Assembly (NCBI RefSeq): GCF_040610475.1
Contig: NZ_JBEXMJ010000010.1
Location: forward strand, 262,421 to 326,420
Source: Actinopolymorpha sp. NPDC004070
Lineage (GTDB): Bacteria > Actinomycetota > Actinomycetes > Propionibacteriales > Actinopolymorphaceae
DNA length: 64,000 nt
Direction: 5' to 3'
Under the pieces are notes generated by a model. That model was not told the origin of the DNA and made no database searches. It saw nothing but the letters and a program-made list of their open reading frames with translations. Below are positions 56,443 through 64,000 of the stretch, piece by piece; position 1 is the stretch's first letter; each line of letters starts with the position of its first letter. Both the position numbers and the translations under genes were made by a program.

Positions 56443-57425
56443 ACAGTCAGTCCACGCCGTCCACCGCGACGTCGGCCACTCCACCTGCACCGCCGGCCAT
56501 GCCGCTGGTCTCGGTCGTCATCGCCACCCGCGACCGCCCCCAACTCCTTCGCCGGGCCGTGCGGGCGGTCCACGACCAGGACTACGCCGGCCCGATCGAG
56601 TGCGTCGTGGTGTTCGACCAGACGCCGCCCGACCAGACGCTCGCCACCGACGCGGACGCCTCGGCGCACGCGGGTCCCGAGCGGTCGACCCGGGTGGTGG
56701 GCAACGTCCGTACGCCCGGCCTGGCCGGCGCCCGCAACTCCGGCATCGACGCCGCGGCCGGTGAGCTGATCGCCTTCTGCGACGACGACGACGAGTGGCT
56801 GCCGGAGAAGCTGCGACTGCAGGTCTCGCACCTGTCCGAGACGGGCGCCGACGTGGCCGTGTCCGGCATCGAGGTCCACTACGAGAACCGCGTGATCACC
56901 CGGATCCCGGCCGCCTCCGACGTCGTGGCCATCGAGATCGCCCGCCGCCGGGTGATGGAGGCCCACCCGTCGACGGTTCTCGTGCGGGCGCGGGCGCTGC
57001 GCGAACGCATCGGGCTGGTGGACGAGAAGATCCCCGGCAGTTACGGCGAGGACTTCGACTGGATCCTGCGGGCGGCCCAGGCCGGACCGATCGCCGTCGT
57101 CGAACGCCCGCTGGTGAAGGTGTTGTGGGGCAGCCAGTCGTACTTCTCCGACCGCTGGGCGACCATCATCGAGGCCATCGACTACGGCCTGGCCAAGCAC
57201 GAGGTGCTGCGCACCGATCCGGTCGCCGAGGCGCGGCAGCAGGGGCGGAAGGCGTTCGCCTACGCCGCGATCGGTGACCGCCGCGCGGCGCTGCGCTGGG
57301 CCCGGCACACCCTGCGGCTCAACCAGCGCGACCCACGCGCCTACGCCGCGATCGTGGTCGCGCTGAGGCTGGCGTCCGCCGACCGGGTGATGCGGCTGGC
57401 GAACTCGGCCGGCCGCGGCATCTAG
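56439..57425 (+). CDS. Glycosyltransferase family 2
   Basis: A 328-residue GT-A enzyme: LVSVVIATRDRPQLLRRAV at the N-terminus, then GLAGARNSGIDAAAGELIAF and the DXD-like metal site FCDDDDEWLPEKL, then the acceptor-site acidic motif GSYGEDFDWILRAAQ. It transfers a sugar from a nucleotide donor to the polysaccharide repeat unit at the cytoplasmic face. The sugar cannot be told. It is the last gene of the plus-strand run from 52266 and meets the Alg13-like gene tail to tail with a 2-bp gap. Confidence 0.92.
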   Translation: MNSQSTPSTATSATPPAPPAMPLVSVVIATRDRPQLLRRAVRAVHDQDYAGPIECVVVFDQTPPDQTLATDADASAHAGPERSTRVVGNVRTPGLAGARNSGIDAAAGELIAFCDDDDEWLPEKLRLQVSHLSETGADVAVSGIEVHYENRVITRIPAASDVVAIEIARRRVMEAHPSTVLVRARALRERIGLVDEKIPGSYGEDFDWILRAAQAGPIAVVERPLVKVLWGSQSYFSDRWATIIEAIDYGLAKHEVLRTDPVAEARQQGRKAFAYAAIGDRRAALRWARHTLRLNQRDPRAYAAIVVALRLASADRVMRLANSAGRGI

Positions 57426-57427
57426 GG

Positions 57428-57931
57428 TCAGGCCTGGAACAGCCCGGCCACCAGGGAGCCGAAGCGCTGAACGGTCGCGGCCGTCTGCCGGTCGTCGTCG
57501 GTGTCGCCGCGCCGGACCGTCGCCGGATCTGCCAGCGCCGCGTCCAGCAGGATCTCGAACTCGTGTTGCGTGGACGCGGTGAGCACCTGCCCGGTCTGCG
57601 CGAGCCGGTTGGTGAAGTGGTACTGGTGGTCGTCGACGTGCTCGCCCCATCGCGAGCGTCGCGGAACGACGATCGGACGGCGACCAAGACGCCGGGCCTC
57701 GACGATGGTGGTCGGCCCGCCGTGACAGACGAGCACCTGCGCCTGGTCCATCCAGGCGTTGAGTTCGTCGGGTTCGACGTAGGCCAGGCCGCGGGCATGC
57801 CGGGGAGGCATGGACGTGCCGTACTGGATCACGCAGTCATCGGCGGGAAACCGTCTGCTCCACTCGTCGACCCAGCGAACGAGGCGGTGGAACGGGTGGT
57901 GGTCAGTGCCCACCATGGTGAGGACTCGCAT
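57428..57931 (-). CDS. Alg13/PssE-like glycosyltransferase catalytic subunit
   Basis: A 167-residue protein equivalent to the C-terminal half of GT28/MurG-type enzymes: MVGTDHHPFHRLVRWVDEW, then the donor-binding segment VCHGGPTTIVEARRLGRRPI and VPRRSRWGEHVDDHQ. In Alg13/Alg14 and PssE/PssD systems this half binds the nucleotide sugar and needs the membrane partner, which is encoded directly upstream (57947). The ATG at 57931 follows the partner's stop by 15 bp. The likely product is transfer of a GlcA or similar residue, a guess from homologues. Confidence 0.87.
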   Translation of the reverse strand: MRVLTMVGTDHHPFHRLVRWVDEWSRRFPADDCVIQYGTSMPPRHARGLAYVEPDELNAWMDQAQVLVCHGGPTTIVEARRLGRRPIVVPRRSRWGEHVDDHQYHFTNRLAQTGQVLTASTQHEFEILLDAALADPATVRRGDTDDDRQTAATVQRFGSLVAGLFQA

Positions 57932-57946
57932 GTTGCTCCGCCTGGT

Positions 57947-58450
57947 TCAGAGGAGGGTTCCCACCACGTGGGAGCCCTTGTAAAGCGTGGCTTGCTCTTC
58001 CCACTGGACGCAGAAGAGAGATGACAGCGGCCGGCACAGTCGCCCGGTGAGGGTGCGGCTGTCGAGCCGGTCGTACACCTCGAGGTAGACGGTTCGGATC
58101 CGCATCAGCCGGGCGACCAGGAAGAACGGGAACGCCACGCCCGCGCCCGTGGAGACCACGAGTTCGGGGCGTTCACGGGTGATGACGCGCACGGCCAGCA
58201 CAAGGTTGCGTACGAGGTTGGGGAAGTTTCGCGTGGTCGGGAAGGAGGCCCAGGCGACGTGTTCGTCGCGAAGTCTCGCCTTGGCGTCCTGGGTGGCGAA
58301 CGTCACCCAGGTTCGCTCCCGCCCTTCCCACCAGGGCTTCAGGGCAAGGAGCTGGGCGAGGTGGCCGCCGCTGGACCCCACCAGGAGCAAGCGCTGCGGG
58401 TGCGTGGTGACCGCCTCTTCGGCCGGTGCGGCCTGGTTGATCACGTGCAT
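57947..58450 (-). CDS. Alg14/PssD-like glycosyltransferase membrane subunit
   Basis: A 167-residue protein with LLLVGSSGGHLAQLLALKPW (the acceptor-side SGGH loop), FPNLVRNLVLAVRVI, VVSTGAGVAFPFFLVARL and YLEVYDRLDSRTLTGRL, all typical of PssD/Alg14. It anchors the Alg13-like partner at the membrane. The ATG at 58450 with GGGGGG upstream is preferred; a longer frame to 58708 enters the AT-richer intergenic region and has no homology. It is divergent from the chain-length gene at 58768. Confidence 0.88.
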   Translation of the reverse strand: MHVINQAAPAEEAVTTHPQRLLLVGSSGGHLAQLLALKPWWEGRERTWVTFATQDAKARLRDEHVAWASFPTTRNFPNLVRNLVLAVRVITRERPELVVSTGAGVAFPFFLVARLMRIRTVYLEVYDRLDSRTLTGRLCRPLSSLFCVQWEEQATLYKGSHVVGTLL

Positions 58451-58767
58451 GTTCGCCCCCCCGACGATTCCGAGCACGATGCGTGGTGAAAAGTCCGAAA
58501 AAGTTGATCTTGTGAAGTACCGAGGTGAGGCGGGGCTGTGATTGGACCTCGTGGTGGCGGAGAGGGTCGGGAAGACCGAATGGTTGCTGATGCTAGGTAC
58601 TACCCACCGCTTGTGGGCGTCGTAAACCAATTGTTCCTCAGAAGATTGGGGAAAGCACCCGGACGCGCACGACTGTTGCCGACCGGCAACAATCGTTCCA
58701 AACGACACCGAAACGACGGCCTGCTGGTCTACCGTCGATCCAGCACGGCACGGGAGTTGGGGGGTTC
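58451..58767. promoter_or_regulatory. Divergent control region between PssD-like and Wzz-like genes
   Basis: About 317 bp of clearly lower GC than the neighbours, with runs such as GAAAAGTCCGAAAAAGTTG and no convincing gene; several weak open frames cross it. It contains an inverted repeat TGTTGCC-GACC-GGCAACA (58674-58691), the 12-mer AACGACACCGAA (58701-58712) also found at 52094, and GCTAGGTACTACC as a possible promoter core. Likely site of transcriptional control of the locus. Confidence 0.6.
58674..58691. promoter_or_regulatory. Inverted repeat upstream of the Wzz-like gene
   Basis: TGTTGCC, spacer GACC, GGCAACA: a perfect 7-bp dyad 77-94 bp before the start codon at 58768. It could be a regulator site or an RNA hairpin in the leader. 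It lies 9 bp before the shared 12-mer. Confidence 0.45.
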
Positions 58768-60732
58768 ATGCGCGACGACGACAACGCGTCCGCGCTCACG
58801 TCGTTCGTTCTCGACGCACTCCGACGACACCTCGCGCTCCTGATCGTTCTCGGCGTAGTGTGCGGCGCGGCCGGCGCCGGGGTGGCGCTGCGCAAGGGCC
58901 TGCACTACACCGCGAGCGCCTCGATCCTGTTGAGTCCTCTGCAGGGCAATCCGTACACCCCCGACGGCCGCGGCGACCAACTCGTCAACCTCCAGACCGA
59001 GGCACAGCTCGTCAGCACCAACGGCGTGGCCTCCGACGTGCGCCGCAGGTTGCACCTGTCGCAGGGCGTGGAGGAGATCCGCTCCCACGTCGTCGTGGAG
59101 AATCCCACCAACACCCAGGTGCTGAAGGTGTCGTACACCGCCGGCTCCGCACGCGACGCGGTCCGCGGCGCGCAGGCGTTCGCCGACTCCTACCTTGCCT
59201 ACCGCGAACGACGTGCGAACTCGATCATCAGTTCCCGGCTCGGCAAGATCCGCCAGCAGCAGGCCAGAACCCAACGGTCGCTGGACGAACTGAGCGACGA
59301 GATGGGCCGCTCGGACACGAGCGACTCCCGCCGCGCCTATCTCGCCGAACGCCTGAGCGCGCTGGCCTCGCAGCTGGCCAGCCTGGAGACCGAGACCAGC
59401 ACCCTGACCGCCAGCGACCAGTGGCCCGGCCAGGTGATCAGCTCGGCCGCACCGGACCCGGGCACCGGCTTCCGCGACGCGATCGTCCTCGGTGCCGCCG
59501 GCGTGGTCGGCGGCCTGCTGCTCGGTGTGGCCGTCGCACTGCTGCGGACGCGGGTCGACCTGCGCCTGCACCACCCCTACGACGTCGAGCATCTGGGCGT
59601 CCGGCTACTCGCTCTGGTCGGCCGGGGGCGGCGAATGCGGCTGCGACGGTCCACCACCGACCCGATCGACCTGTCCGAGCCCTACCGCGCTCTGCGTACG
59701 TCGGTCATCACCGGCGCCGACGCACCCCCGGTGACGCTCACGGTGACGGGGATGTCGGACGGAATCGGCGCGGCCCCCGAAGCCGCCGGGCTCGCGGTGG
59801 GCCTGGCCCGGGCGGGGTTCGGTGTCGCGGTCGTCGACACCACCGGCGAGACGTCCCGGCTGCTCGTGGGCGGGGGTTCGCAGCTTCCCGGGTTGTCCGA
59901 ACTCCTCGCCGGTATCGCCGACCTGACCGAGCTGCTGGTGGAGCCCGAGGACAACCTCGTCGTACTCCCCCTCGGCTATCCCGCCCGGGAGACGATGGAC
60001 CAACTGCTGTCGGAGCCCATGCGGGCAACCCTGGGCAGGTTGCGGGAGTGGTACGACTACCTGATTCTCTGCGGACCTCCGGCTGCCGGAGCCGACGGGC
60101 AGGCACTGGCCTCGCTGGCCGACGGCGTGGTTCTCGTCGGCGCGGTCGGCGTCACCACCCGCACTGAGCTCATGGTCGCGACCGCGGCGCTGGAGCACGT
60201 CCACGCCGACCTGCTCGGTGTCGTGATGGTCGAGGGTGTGTCGCCGCGCCGGAGTGGGGGCGGGCACGCCCGCCGCGCCGAACGCCGGGAGGAGCGCCGG
60301 GAGGAGCGCCGCGAACGCAGGGGAGGCGGCCGCCGGTCAACCCACGGCCGCTCCCTGCCGACCCGCTCACCCGAGGCCGCCCGGACGGTCGAGGGCCTCG
60401 GTGCGGGTGTGGCGCGGGCCAGACCGGGGCCCAGGAAGGGCACTGCCGAGGCGCCGCCGGTGATCGACACCACCCGGCGGCGACGGATCAGGCCGAGCGG
60501 CCCACCTTCGGCGGCCACCCAGGCGGCCACCCGGTCCGCCGTTCAGGCGGGCACCGGGCAACCCACGAGCGGACCGGCGGCGTCCGGGCAAACAGCTTCG
60601 GAAGACCCCGGAACGGCCCGCCCGCGGGCCGCCTCTGCGGCCGGGACGCATCCGGCCAACGGCGACCACTGGTCGTCCGACCCGACCGCGGACACCACGG
60701 TCGGTGAACCACTCGACCGGCCACGGTCCTAG
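58768..60732 (+). CDS. Polysaccharide chain-length protein with pseudo-BY-kinase domain
   Basis: A 654-residue protein. Two membrane helices (LALLIVLGVVCGAAGAGVAL near 25-43; AIVLGAAGVVGGLLLGVAVA near 243-262) enclose a Wzz-type domain with a coiled-coil (RQQQARTQRSLDEL). The cytoplasmic BY-kinase-like domain (~300-490) is degenerate: Walker A reads GMSDGIGAAPEAAG with no Lys, Walker A' VAVVDTTGE lacks DADxR, and Walker B is YDYLILCGPP instead of DxPP. The C-terminal ~140 residues are Arg/Ala/Pro-rich rather than a tyrosine cluster. ATP hydrolysis and autophosphorylation are therefore unlikely. ATG at 58768 with GGGG upstream. Confidence 0.8.
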   Translation: MRDDDNASALTSFVLDALRRHLALLIVLGVVCGAAGAGVALRKGLHYTASASILLSPLQGNPYTPDGRGDQLVNLQTEAQLVSTNGVASDVRRRLHLSQGVEEIRSHVVVENPTNTQVLKVSYTAGSARDAVRGAQAFADSYLAYRERRANSIISSRLGKIRQQQARTQRSLDELSDEMGRSDTSDSRRAYLAERLSALASQLASLETETSTLTASDQWPGQVISSAAPDPGTGFRDAIVLGAAGVVGGLLLGVAVALLRTRVDLRLHHPYDVEHLGVRLLALVGRGRRMRLRRSTTDPIDLSEPYRALRTSVITGADAPPVTLTVTGMSDGIGAAPEAAGLAVGLARAGFGVAVVDTTGETSRLLVGGGSQLPGLSELLAGIADLTELLVEPEDNLVVLPLGYPARETMDQLLSEPMRATLGRLREWYDYLILCGPPAAGADGQALASLADGVVLVGAVGVTTRTELMVATAALEHVHADLLGVVMVEGVSPRRSGGGHARRAERREERREERRERRGGGRRSTHGRSLPTRSPEAARTVEGLGAGVARARPGPRKGTAEAPPVIDTTRRRRIRPSGPPSAATQAATRSAVQAGTGQPTSGPAASGQTASEDPGTARPRAASAAGTHPANGDHWSSDPTADTTVGEPLDRPRS

Positions 60733-60744
60733 GGGGAACACGCG

Positions 60745-63700
60745 GTGAGTGCGGTGAGCACGGTCAGTACGTCGAGTACGCCTTCCATTCAACGGATGGC
60801 ACGTAACGGAATCCTCAACCTGGCAGGCACACTCGTCGGCGGGGCGGCGAGCATCGCCCTGGTCGTGGTGGTTGCCAACGGCGTCGCCCAGGACGTCGCC
60901 GGGATGTTGTTCACGGCCACGTCGTTCTTCCTGATCGTCACCGCGATCTCCGGCCTGGGGACCGACGTCGGCCTGGCACACACCATCCAGCGCCAGCTCG
61001 CCGTGGGAAGTCTCGCCGGCGCGGTGCGCACCGTGTGGATCGCCCTGCGCCCGGTCCTCGGGTTGAGTGTGGCCGCCGCGGTGGTGATGTGGTTCGTGGC
61101 GCCCTGGCTCGCGACGGTGCTGGGCACCGGCGAAGGTGGCGGTGCGAACGCGGAGCACGGCGCCACGATGACGGCGATGCTGCGCGTGCTCGCAGTGAGC
61201 CTGCCGATGGCCACGGCGTACGACACGATCCTAGCCGCCACCCAGGCACACCAGACGATGCGGCCCAACGTCATCGTGGAGAAGCTCGGCCGGCTGCCCG
61301 GGCAGATCCTGTGCATCGTGGTCGTGCTGCTGGTCGGCGCGGGTCCGGTGTGGCTCGCGGTGGCCTGGGTCGCGCCGTACGCCGTCGGCCTGGTCGGCGT
61401 GGCGTTGTGGTACCGCTCGATCGTCGCGGGACTGCGCGCCCATCCTGCCGGCGACGTCCGCGGCCAGGGCACCGAGGACGCCGCCCCGCCGGCCACCCTC
61501 GCCCGGGACTTCTGGGGGTTCACCGCACCCCGCGCGCTGGGCCGGGTCTGCCAGGTCGCGCTGCAGCGCTCCGACATCGTCCTGGTCGCCGCGCTGTTGT
61601 CCCCGCGGCACGCGGCCGTCTACACCGCCGCGACCCGCTTCCTCGTCCTCGGGCAGCTCGGCGTCCAGGCCATCCAGCAGGTGCTGCAGCCGCAGCTGGC
61701 GGCGCTGTTCGCCCGCGCGGACCTGGCAGGGGTGCGCGAGTCGTTCTCGACGTCGACCGCGTGGCTGATGGCACTGGCGTGGCCGATCTACCTCTGCAGC
61801 GCGGTCGCCGCGCCGGTGCTGTTGAAGGTCTTCGGCGGCGGGTACGAAGCCGGCCAGGCCACGGTCGTCATCCTGGCCCTCACCATGCTGGCGACCACCG
61901 CCACGGGTTCGGTGGACGTGGTGTTGCTGATGGCCGGGCGCAGTCGGCAGAGCCTGTTCAACAACGCCGCCGCCCTCGTCGTCGACCTCGTGCTCGTCGT
62001 CGTCCTGGTTCCCCGGCTCGGCATCACCGGTGCGGCGATCGCGTGGGCGGCCGCGCTCGCGGTCCGCAACACGCTGCCGATGCTTCAGGTGCGGCGGGCG
62101 TACGGCGTGATGTCGTTCGGCCCGGCCGTGCTGTGGGTCGCGGCCGCGGCGGCCCTGTGCTTCGGCGTGGTGCCGCTCCTGGTGCGCCTCGTGGCGCCGA
62201 TGAACGTCGGTGTGGTGATCGGCTGGCTGGTCCCGATGTGTGTGCTGTACGCCGCGCTGTTGTGGAAGGGCCGCAACCACCTGCAGCTCGGTGCGTTCCG
62301 GTCGGCGCTGGCAGGCGTACCTCTGGGCAGGATCGGCGCTCCGGCCCGGCGCCTGCACGGCCGGGCCCGGCAGGGCGCCGGGCAGGGGGTGCTGACGGGC
62401 GTGAACGCCCTGCGACGGTTGCCGCTCCCCCACGGTGCCCGGGTCGCGCTGTCCACGCTGGTGCTGCGCCGGCCCGGGCTGGCGCGGGTACCGATGGACC
62501 GCCTGCTGCTCGGCATCCAGGACGGCATACCCGCGTCCACCTACGCCGAGGAGTTCGACGACCTGCTGTGGGCGTCCACGCCCGTCACCCGGGGTCCGCA
62601 CGCCGACCTGCTGCGGCTGGCGGCCGAGCACGGCGAGCTGACCGACGAGGCCGTCCTCGCCTCGCCGTACGCCGAACACGCCCGGCGCTGCCTGCGGCTG
62701 ACCGGGCGCTACTTCTGGGCCACCGACGAGCACGGAATCGTCGAGGTCGCCCGGTCGTTCCTTGCCCGCGCCGCCACCGACTCCTCCGGGGAAGTGCCGT
62801 CACCGGTCGCGGTCGGCACCGCCGTGGGAACCGCCGTCGCCACCGAGCGTACGACGGGCACCGTGCCGGCGACCGGCACGTCGGCCGGAGGGACGACAGG
62901 TCCGGCGACCGGAACGTCGACCGGGACGCCGACCAGGGCGTCGGATGGCGGGGAGCCGCCGCGGGCCGCGCAGAGCGGCGCGTCCGATCCGGTTCTGGTG
63001 GCGCCGATCCGCGACTCCGACTGCTTCCAGGTGATCGACGGCCACCACCGTTTGGCCCTGCTCGCGCACCGCGGCGCGGAGTCCGCCTCGGTCAAGGTCA
63101 AGCGGGTCCCCGTGACGACGCCGCTGCAGGACCTGCTGGGGCAGATGAGCTGGATCGGCGGGAAGAAGGAGCTGTACCAGCCGCTCGACGCGCCGGAGCT
63201 GCAGCGCAGCTGGACGACCGTACGCCGCTGCACCGACCGGCTGGCGATGATGGAACGCCGGCTGGCGGCCGAGGGCATCGAGGGCCCGGGGCACAGCTAC
63301 CTCGACGTGGCCTGCTGCTACGGATGGTTCGTCCGCCAGCTCGGTGATCGCGGGTTCGCCGCCGAGGGCATCGAACGCGACCCGCTGGCCCCGCGGCTCG
63401 CCGCCGGCGTCTACGGGCTGGCCCCGGAAAGGATCACCGTGGGCGACGCGGTGGAGTTCCTTCGCGCGGCCCGCGACGCCGGACGGCGGTGGGACGTCGT
63501 GTCCTGCTTCAGCCTCCTGCACCACTTCGCCCTCGGGCGGGCGAGCGTGTCCGCGGAGGAACTGGCCGAACTCCTGGATTCGGTGACCGGGCGAGTGCTG
63601 TTCCTCGACACCGGCCAGGAGCACGAGGCGTGGTTCGCCCGGTCGCTGCGCGGCTGGGACACCGAGTACGTCGGCCGCTTCCTCACCACCCACACCGGCT

Positions 63701-63819
63701 TCGACCGGGTGGTCGACCTCGGGCCGGACGAGGACGCGGTGGCGCCGTACGCCGACAACTACGGCCGGCACCTGTTCGCCGGGATCCGGGGCGCGGGTCC
63801 AGCCGACGCGCCCCGTTAG
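60745..63819 (+). CDS. Flippase fused to ParB-like and methyltransferase domains
   Basis: A 1024-residue single open frame. Residues ~15-510 are a Wzx/MurJ-type polysaccharide flippase with ~14 helices (GILNLAGTLVGGAASIALVVV, FTAPRALGRVCQVALQRSDI, then LFNNAAALVVDLVLVVVLVP). A helical link follows, then a Gly/Thr-rich linker (~690-748), a ParB-like element (DSDCFQVIDGHHRLALLAHRG, ~754-775) and a SAM methyltransferase (SYLDVACCYGWFVRQL, ~851-866; VVSCFSLLHHF; VLFLDTGQEHEAWF). The soluble part resembles free-standing actinobacterial methyltransferases. GTG at 60745 lies 12 bp after the previous stop, so the two genes are co-transcribed. Confidence 0.85.
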   Translation: MSAVSTVSTSSTPSIQRMARNGILNLAGTLVGGAASIALVVVVANGVAQDVAGMLFTATSFFLIVTAISGLGTDVGLAHTIQRQLAVGSLAGAVRTVWIALRPVLGLSVAAAVVMWFVAPWLATVLGTGEGGGANAEHGATMTAMLRVLAVSLPMATAYDTILAATQAHQTMRPNVIVEKLGRLPGQILCIVVVLLVGAGPVWLAVAWVAPYAVGLVGVALWYRSIVAGLRAHPAGDVRGQGTEDAAPPATLARDFWGFTAPRALGRVCQVALQRSDIVLVAALLSPRHAAVYTAATRFLVLGQLGVQAIQQVLQPQLAALFARADLAGVRESFSTSTAWLMALAWPIYLCSAVAAPVLLKVFGGGYEAGQATVVILALTMLATTATGSVDVVLLMAGRSRQSLFNNAAALVVDLVLVVVLVPRLGITGAAIAWAAALAVRNTLPMLQVRRAYGVMSFGPAVLWVAAAAALCFGVVPLLVRLVAPMNVGVVIGWLVPMCVLYAALLWKGRNHLQLGAFRSALAGVPLGRIGAPARRLHGRARQGAGQGVLTGVNALRRLPLPHGARVALSTLVLRRPGLARVPMDRLLLGIQDGIPASTYAEEFDDLLWASTPVTRGPHADLLRLAAEHGELTDEAVLASPYAEHARRCLRLTGRYFWATDEHGIVEVARSFLARAATDSSGEVPSPVAVGTAVGTAVATERTTGTVPATGTSAGGTTGPATGTSTGTPTRASDGGEPPRAAQSGASDPVLVAPIRDSDCFQVIDGHHRLALLAHRGAESASVKVKRVPVTTPLQDLLGQMSWIGGKKELYQPLDAPELQRSWTTVRRCTDRLAMMERRLAAEGIEGPGHSYLDVACCYGWFVRQLGDRGFAAEGIERDPLAPRLAAGVYGLAPERITVGDAVEFLRAARDAGRRWDVVSCFSLLHHFALGRASVSAEELAELLDSVTGRVLFLDTGQEHEAWFARSLRGWDTEYVGRFLTTHTGFDRVVDLGPDEDAVAPYADNYGRHLFAGIRGAGPADAPR

Positions 63820-63931
63820 GGACCCACCGGAGTAGGCACGCCGCTGGCCCGCACGCCCGGGGCGTCGGGCCAGTCGGTCGTCGGTCGGCAGGAGATCCTG
63901 CGCGGCCTAGACATCCCACGGCTCTAAGCTG
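63820..63931. other. Short intergenic interval
   Basis: About 110 bp between the flippase fusion and the partial minus-strand frame; it holds one terminator-like hairpin and no gene. Confidence 0.5.
63844..63873 (+). terminator. Terminator-like hairpin after the flippase fusion
   Basis: CTGGCCCG-C-ACGCC, loop CGG, GGCGT-CGGGCCAG: 13 paired bases with one bulged C, 24 bp after the stop codon. No T-run follows, which is common in high-GC actinobacteria. Confidence 0.55.
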
Positions 63932-64000
63932 TCAAGCGGCGATGGCTTCTTGGGTTGGCCAGGCGGTGGCTTCGTTGTAGCTGGTGCCGTGGGTGAGGCA
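63932..64000 (-). CDS. C-terminal tail of a possible transposase, running off the window
   Basis: The last 22 codons on the minus strand read CLTHGTSYNEATAWPTQEAI and end AA-stop at 63932-63934. The frame is open to the window edge. An LTHGTxYN tail followed by a short Ala-rich end is reminiscent of IS110-like or related transposase C-termini, but it is too short to assign. If correct, the polysaccharide locus is bordered by a mobile element. Confidence 0.25.
   Translation of the reverse strand, partial: CLTHGTSYNEATAWPTQEAIAA

Overview
The window is high-GC (roughly 70%), densely coded, and carries actinobacterial hallmarks: F420-type PPOX and DUF385 proteins, DUF6247 genes, FtsB-DUF501-Ppx linkage, GTG starts, leaderless promoters, and a single TTA codon noticed in a recognised gene. 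It is a chromosomal segment of an actinomycete. A Propionibacteriales-like lineage (Kribbella/Actinopolymorpha type) is my guess, not something the sequence proves.

Layout. (a) 1-4.3 kb: 3' end of msrA, a YciI-like protein, two tandem DUF6247 genes with matching leaderless promoters and a possible toxin relic, a small beta-rich protein, a PucR/CdaR-type regulator and a YnfA membrane protein. (b) 4.3-13.6 kb: a minus-strand nitrate assimilation operon in transcription order narK, nasA, a nasB-like flavoprotein, nirB, nirD, and hemD fused to a winged helix. The last five genes overlap by 4 bp each, and a GlnR-like site precedes narK. (c) 13.6-24.5 kb: a flavin monooxygenase and TetR regulator divergent around twin palindromes, an SSI-like protein lacking a signal peptide, cbs, a GDSL hydrolase, a thiolase, two PPOX proteins flanking a DUF4287 protein, a Bax-inhibitor-1 protein, a DUF385 protein and a quinone reductase-like enzyme. 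(d) 24.5-29.2 kb: an atypical tRNA-Leu(UAA), a CFA-synthase homologue with altered active site, ndh with a Rex-like operator, a membrane-anchored unknown and a type-5-like uracil-DNA glycosylase. (e) 29.2-45.5 kb: the housekeeping minus-strand series mfd ... SurA-like lipoprotein, mazG, eno, ftsB, DUF501-Ppx fusion. It is interrupted by a two-component system, ArsR regulator, a Mn-exporter-type UPF0016 gene under a yybP-ykoY riboswitch, an aldo/keto reductase, a GNAT enzyme, a CAP-domain protein and a Pro/Thr-rich membrane protein. (f) 45.9-63.8 kb: an MFS exporter, then an exopolysaccharide-type locus: sulfotransferase, AMIN-like lipoprotein, PKD/beta-propeller secreted protein, O-antigen-ligase-like polymerase, kinase-fold protein, two chain-length-determinant-like proteins with lost nucleotide-binding motifs, a GT2 glycosyltransferase, an Alg14/Alg13-like (PssD/PssE) pair, and a flippase fused to a ParB-like plus methyltransferase region. 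The last 180 bp hold a hairpin and the tail of a possible transposase gene.

How the parts work together. The nitrate operon takes up nitrate (NarK), reduces it to nitrite (NasA with the NasB-like electron donor) and then to ammonium (NirBD); co-transcribed HemD supplies uroporphyrinogen III for siroheme. The polysaccharide locus holds polymerase, flippase, chain-length proteins, three glycosyltransferase polypeptides and a sulfotransferase, which suggests a modified, possibly sulfated, surface polymer. Its two main divergent intergenic regions share an unusual 12-mer and are the most likely control points. The least standard elements are the flippase-methyltransferase fusion and the pair of pseudo-kinase chain-length proteins.
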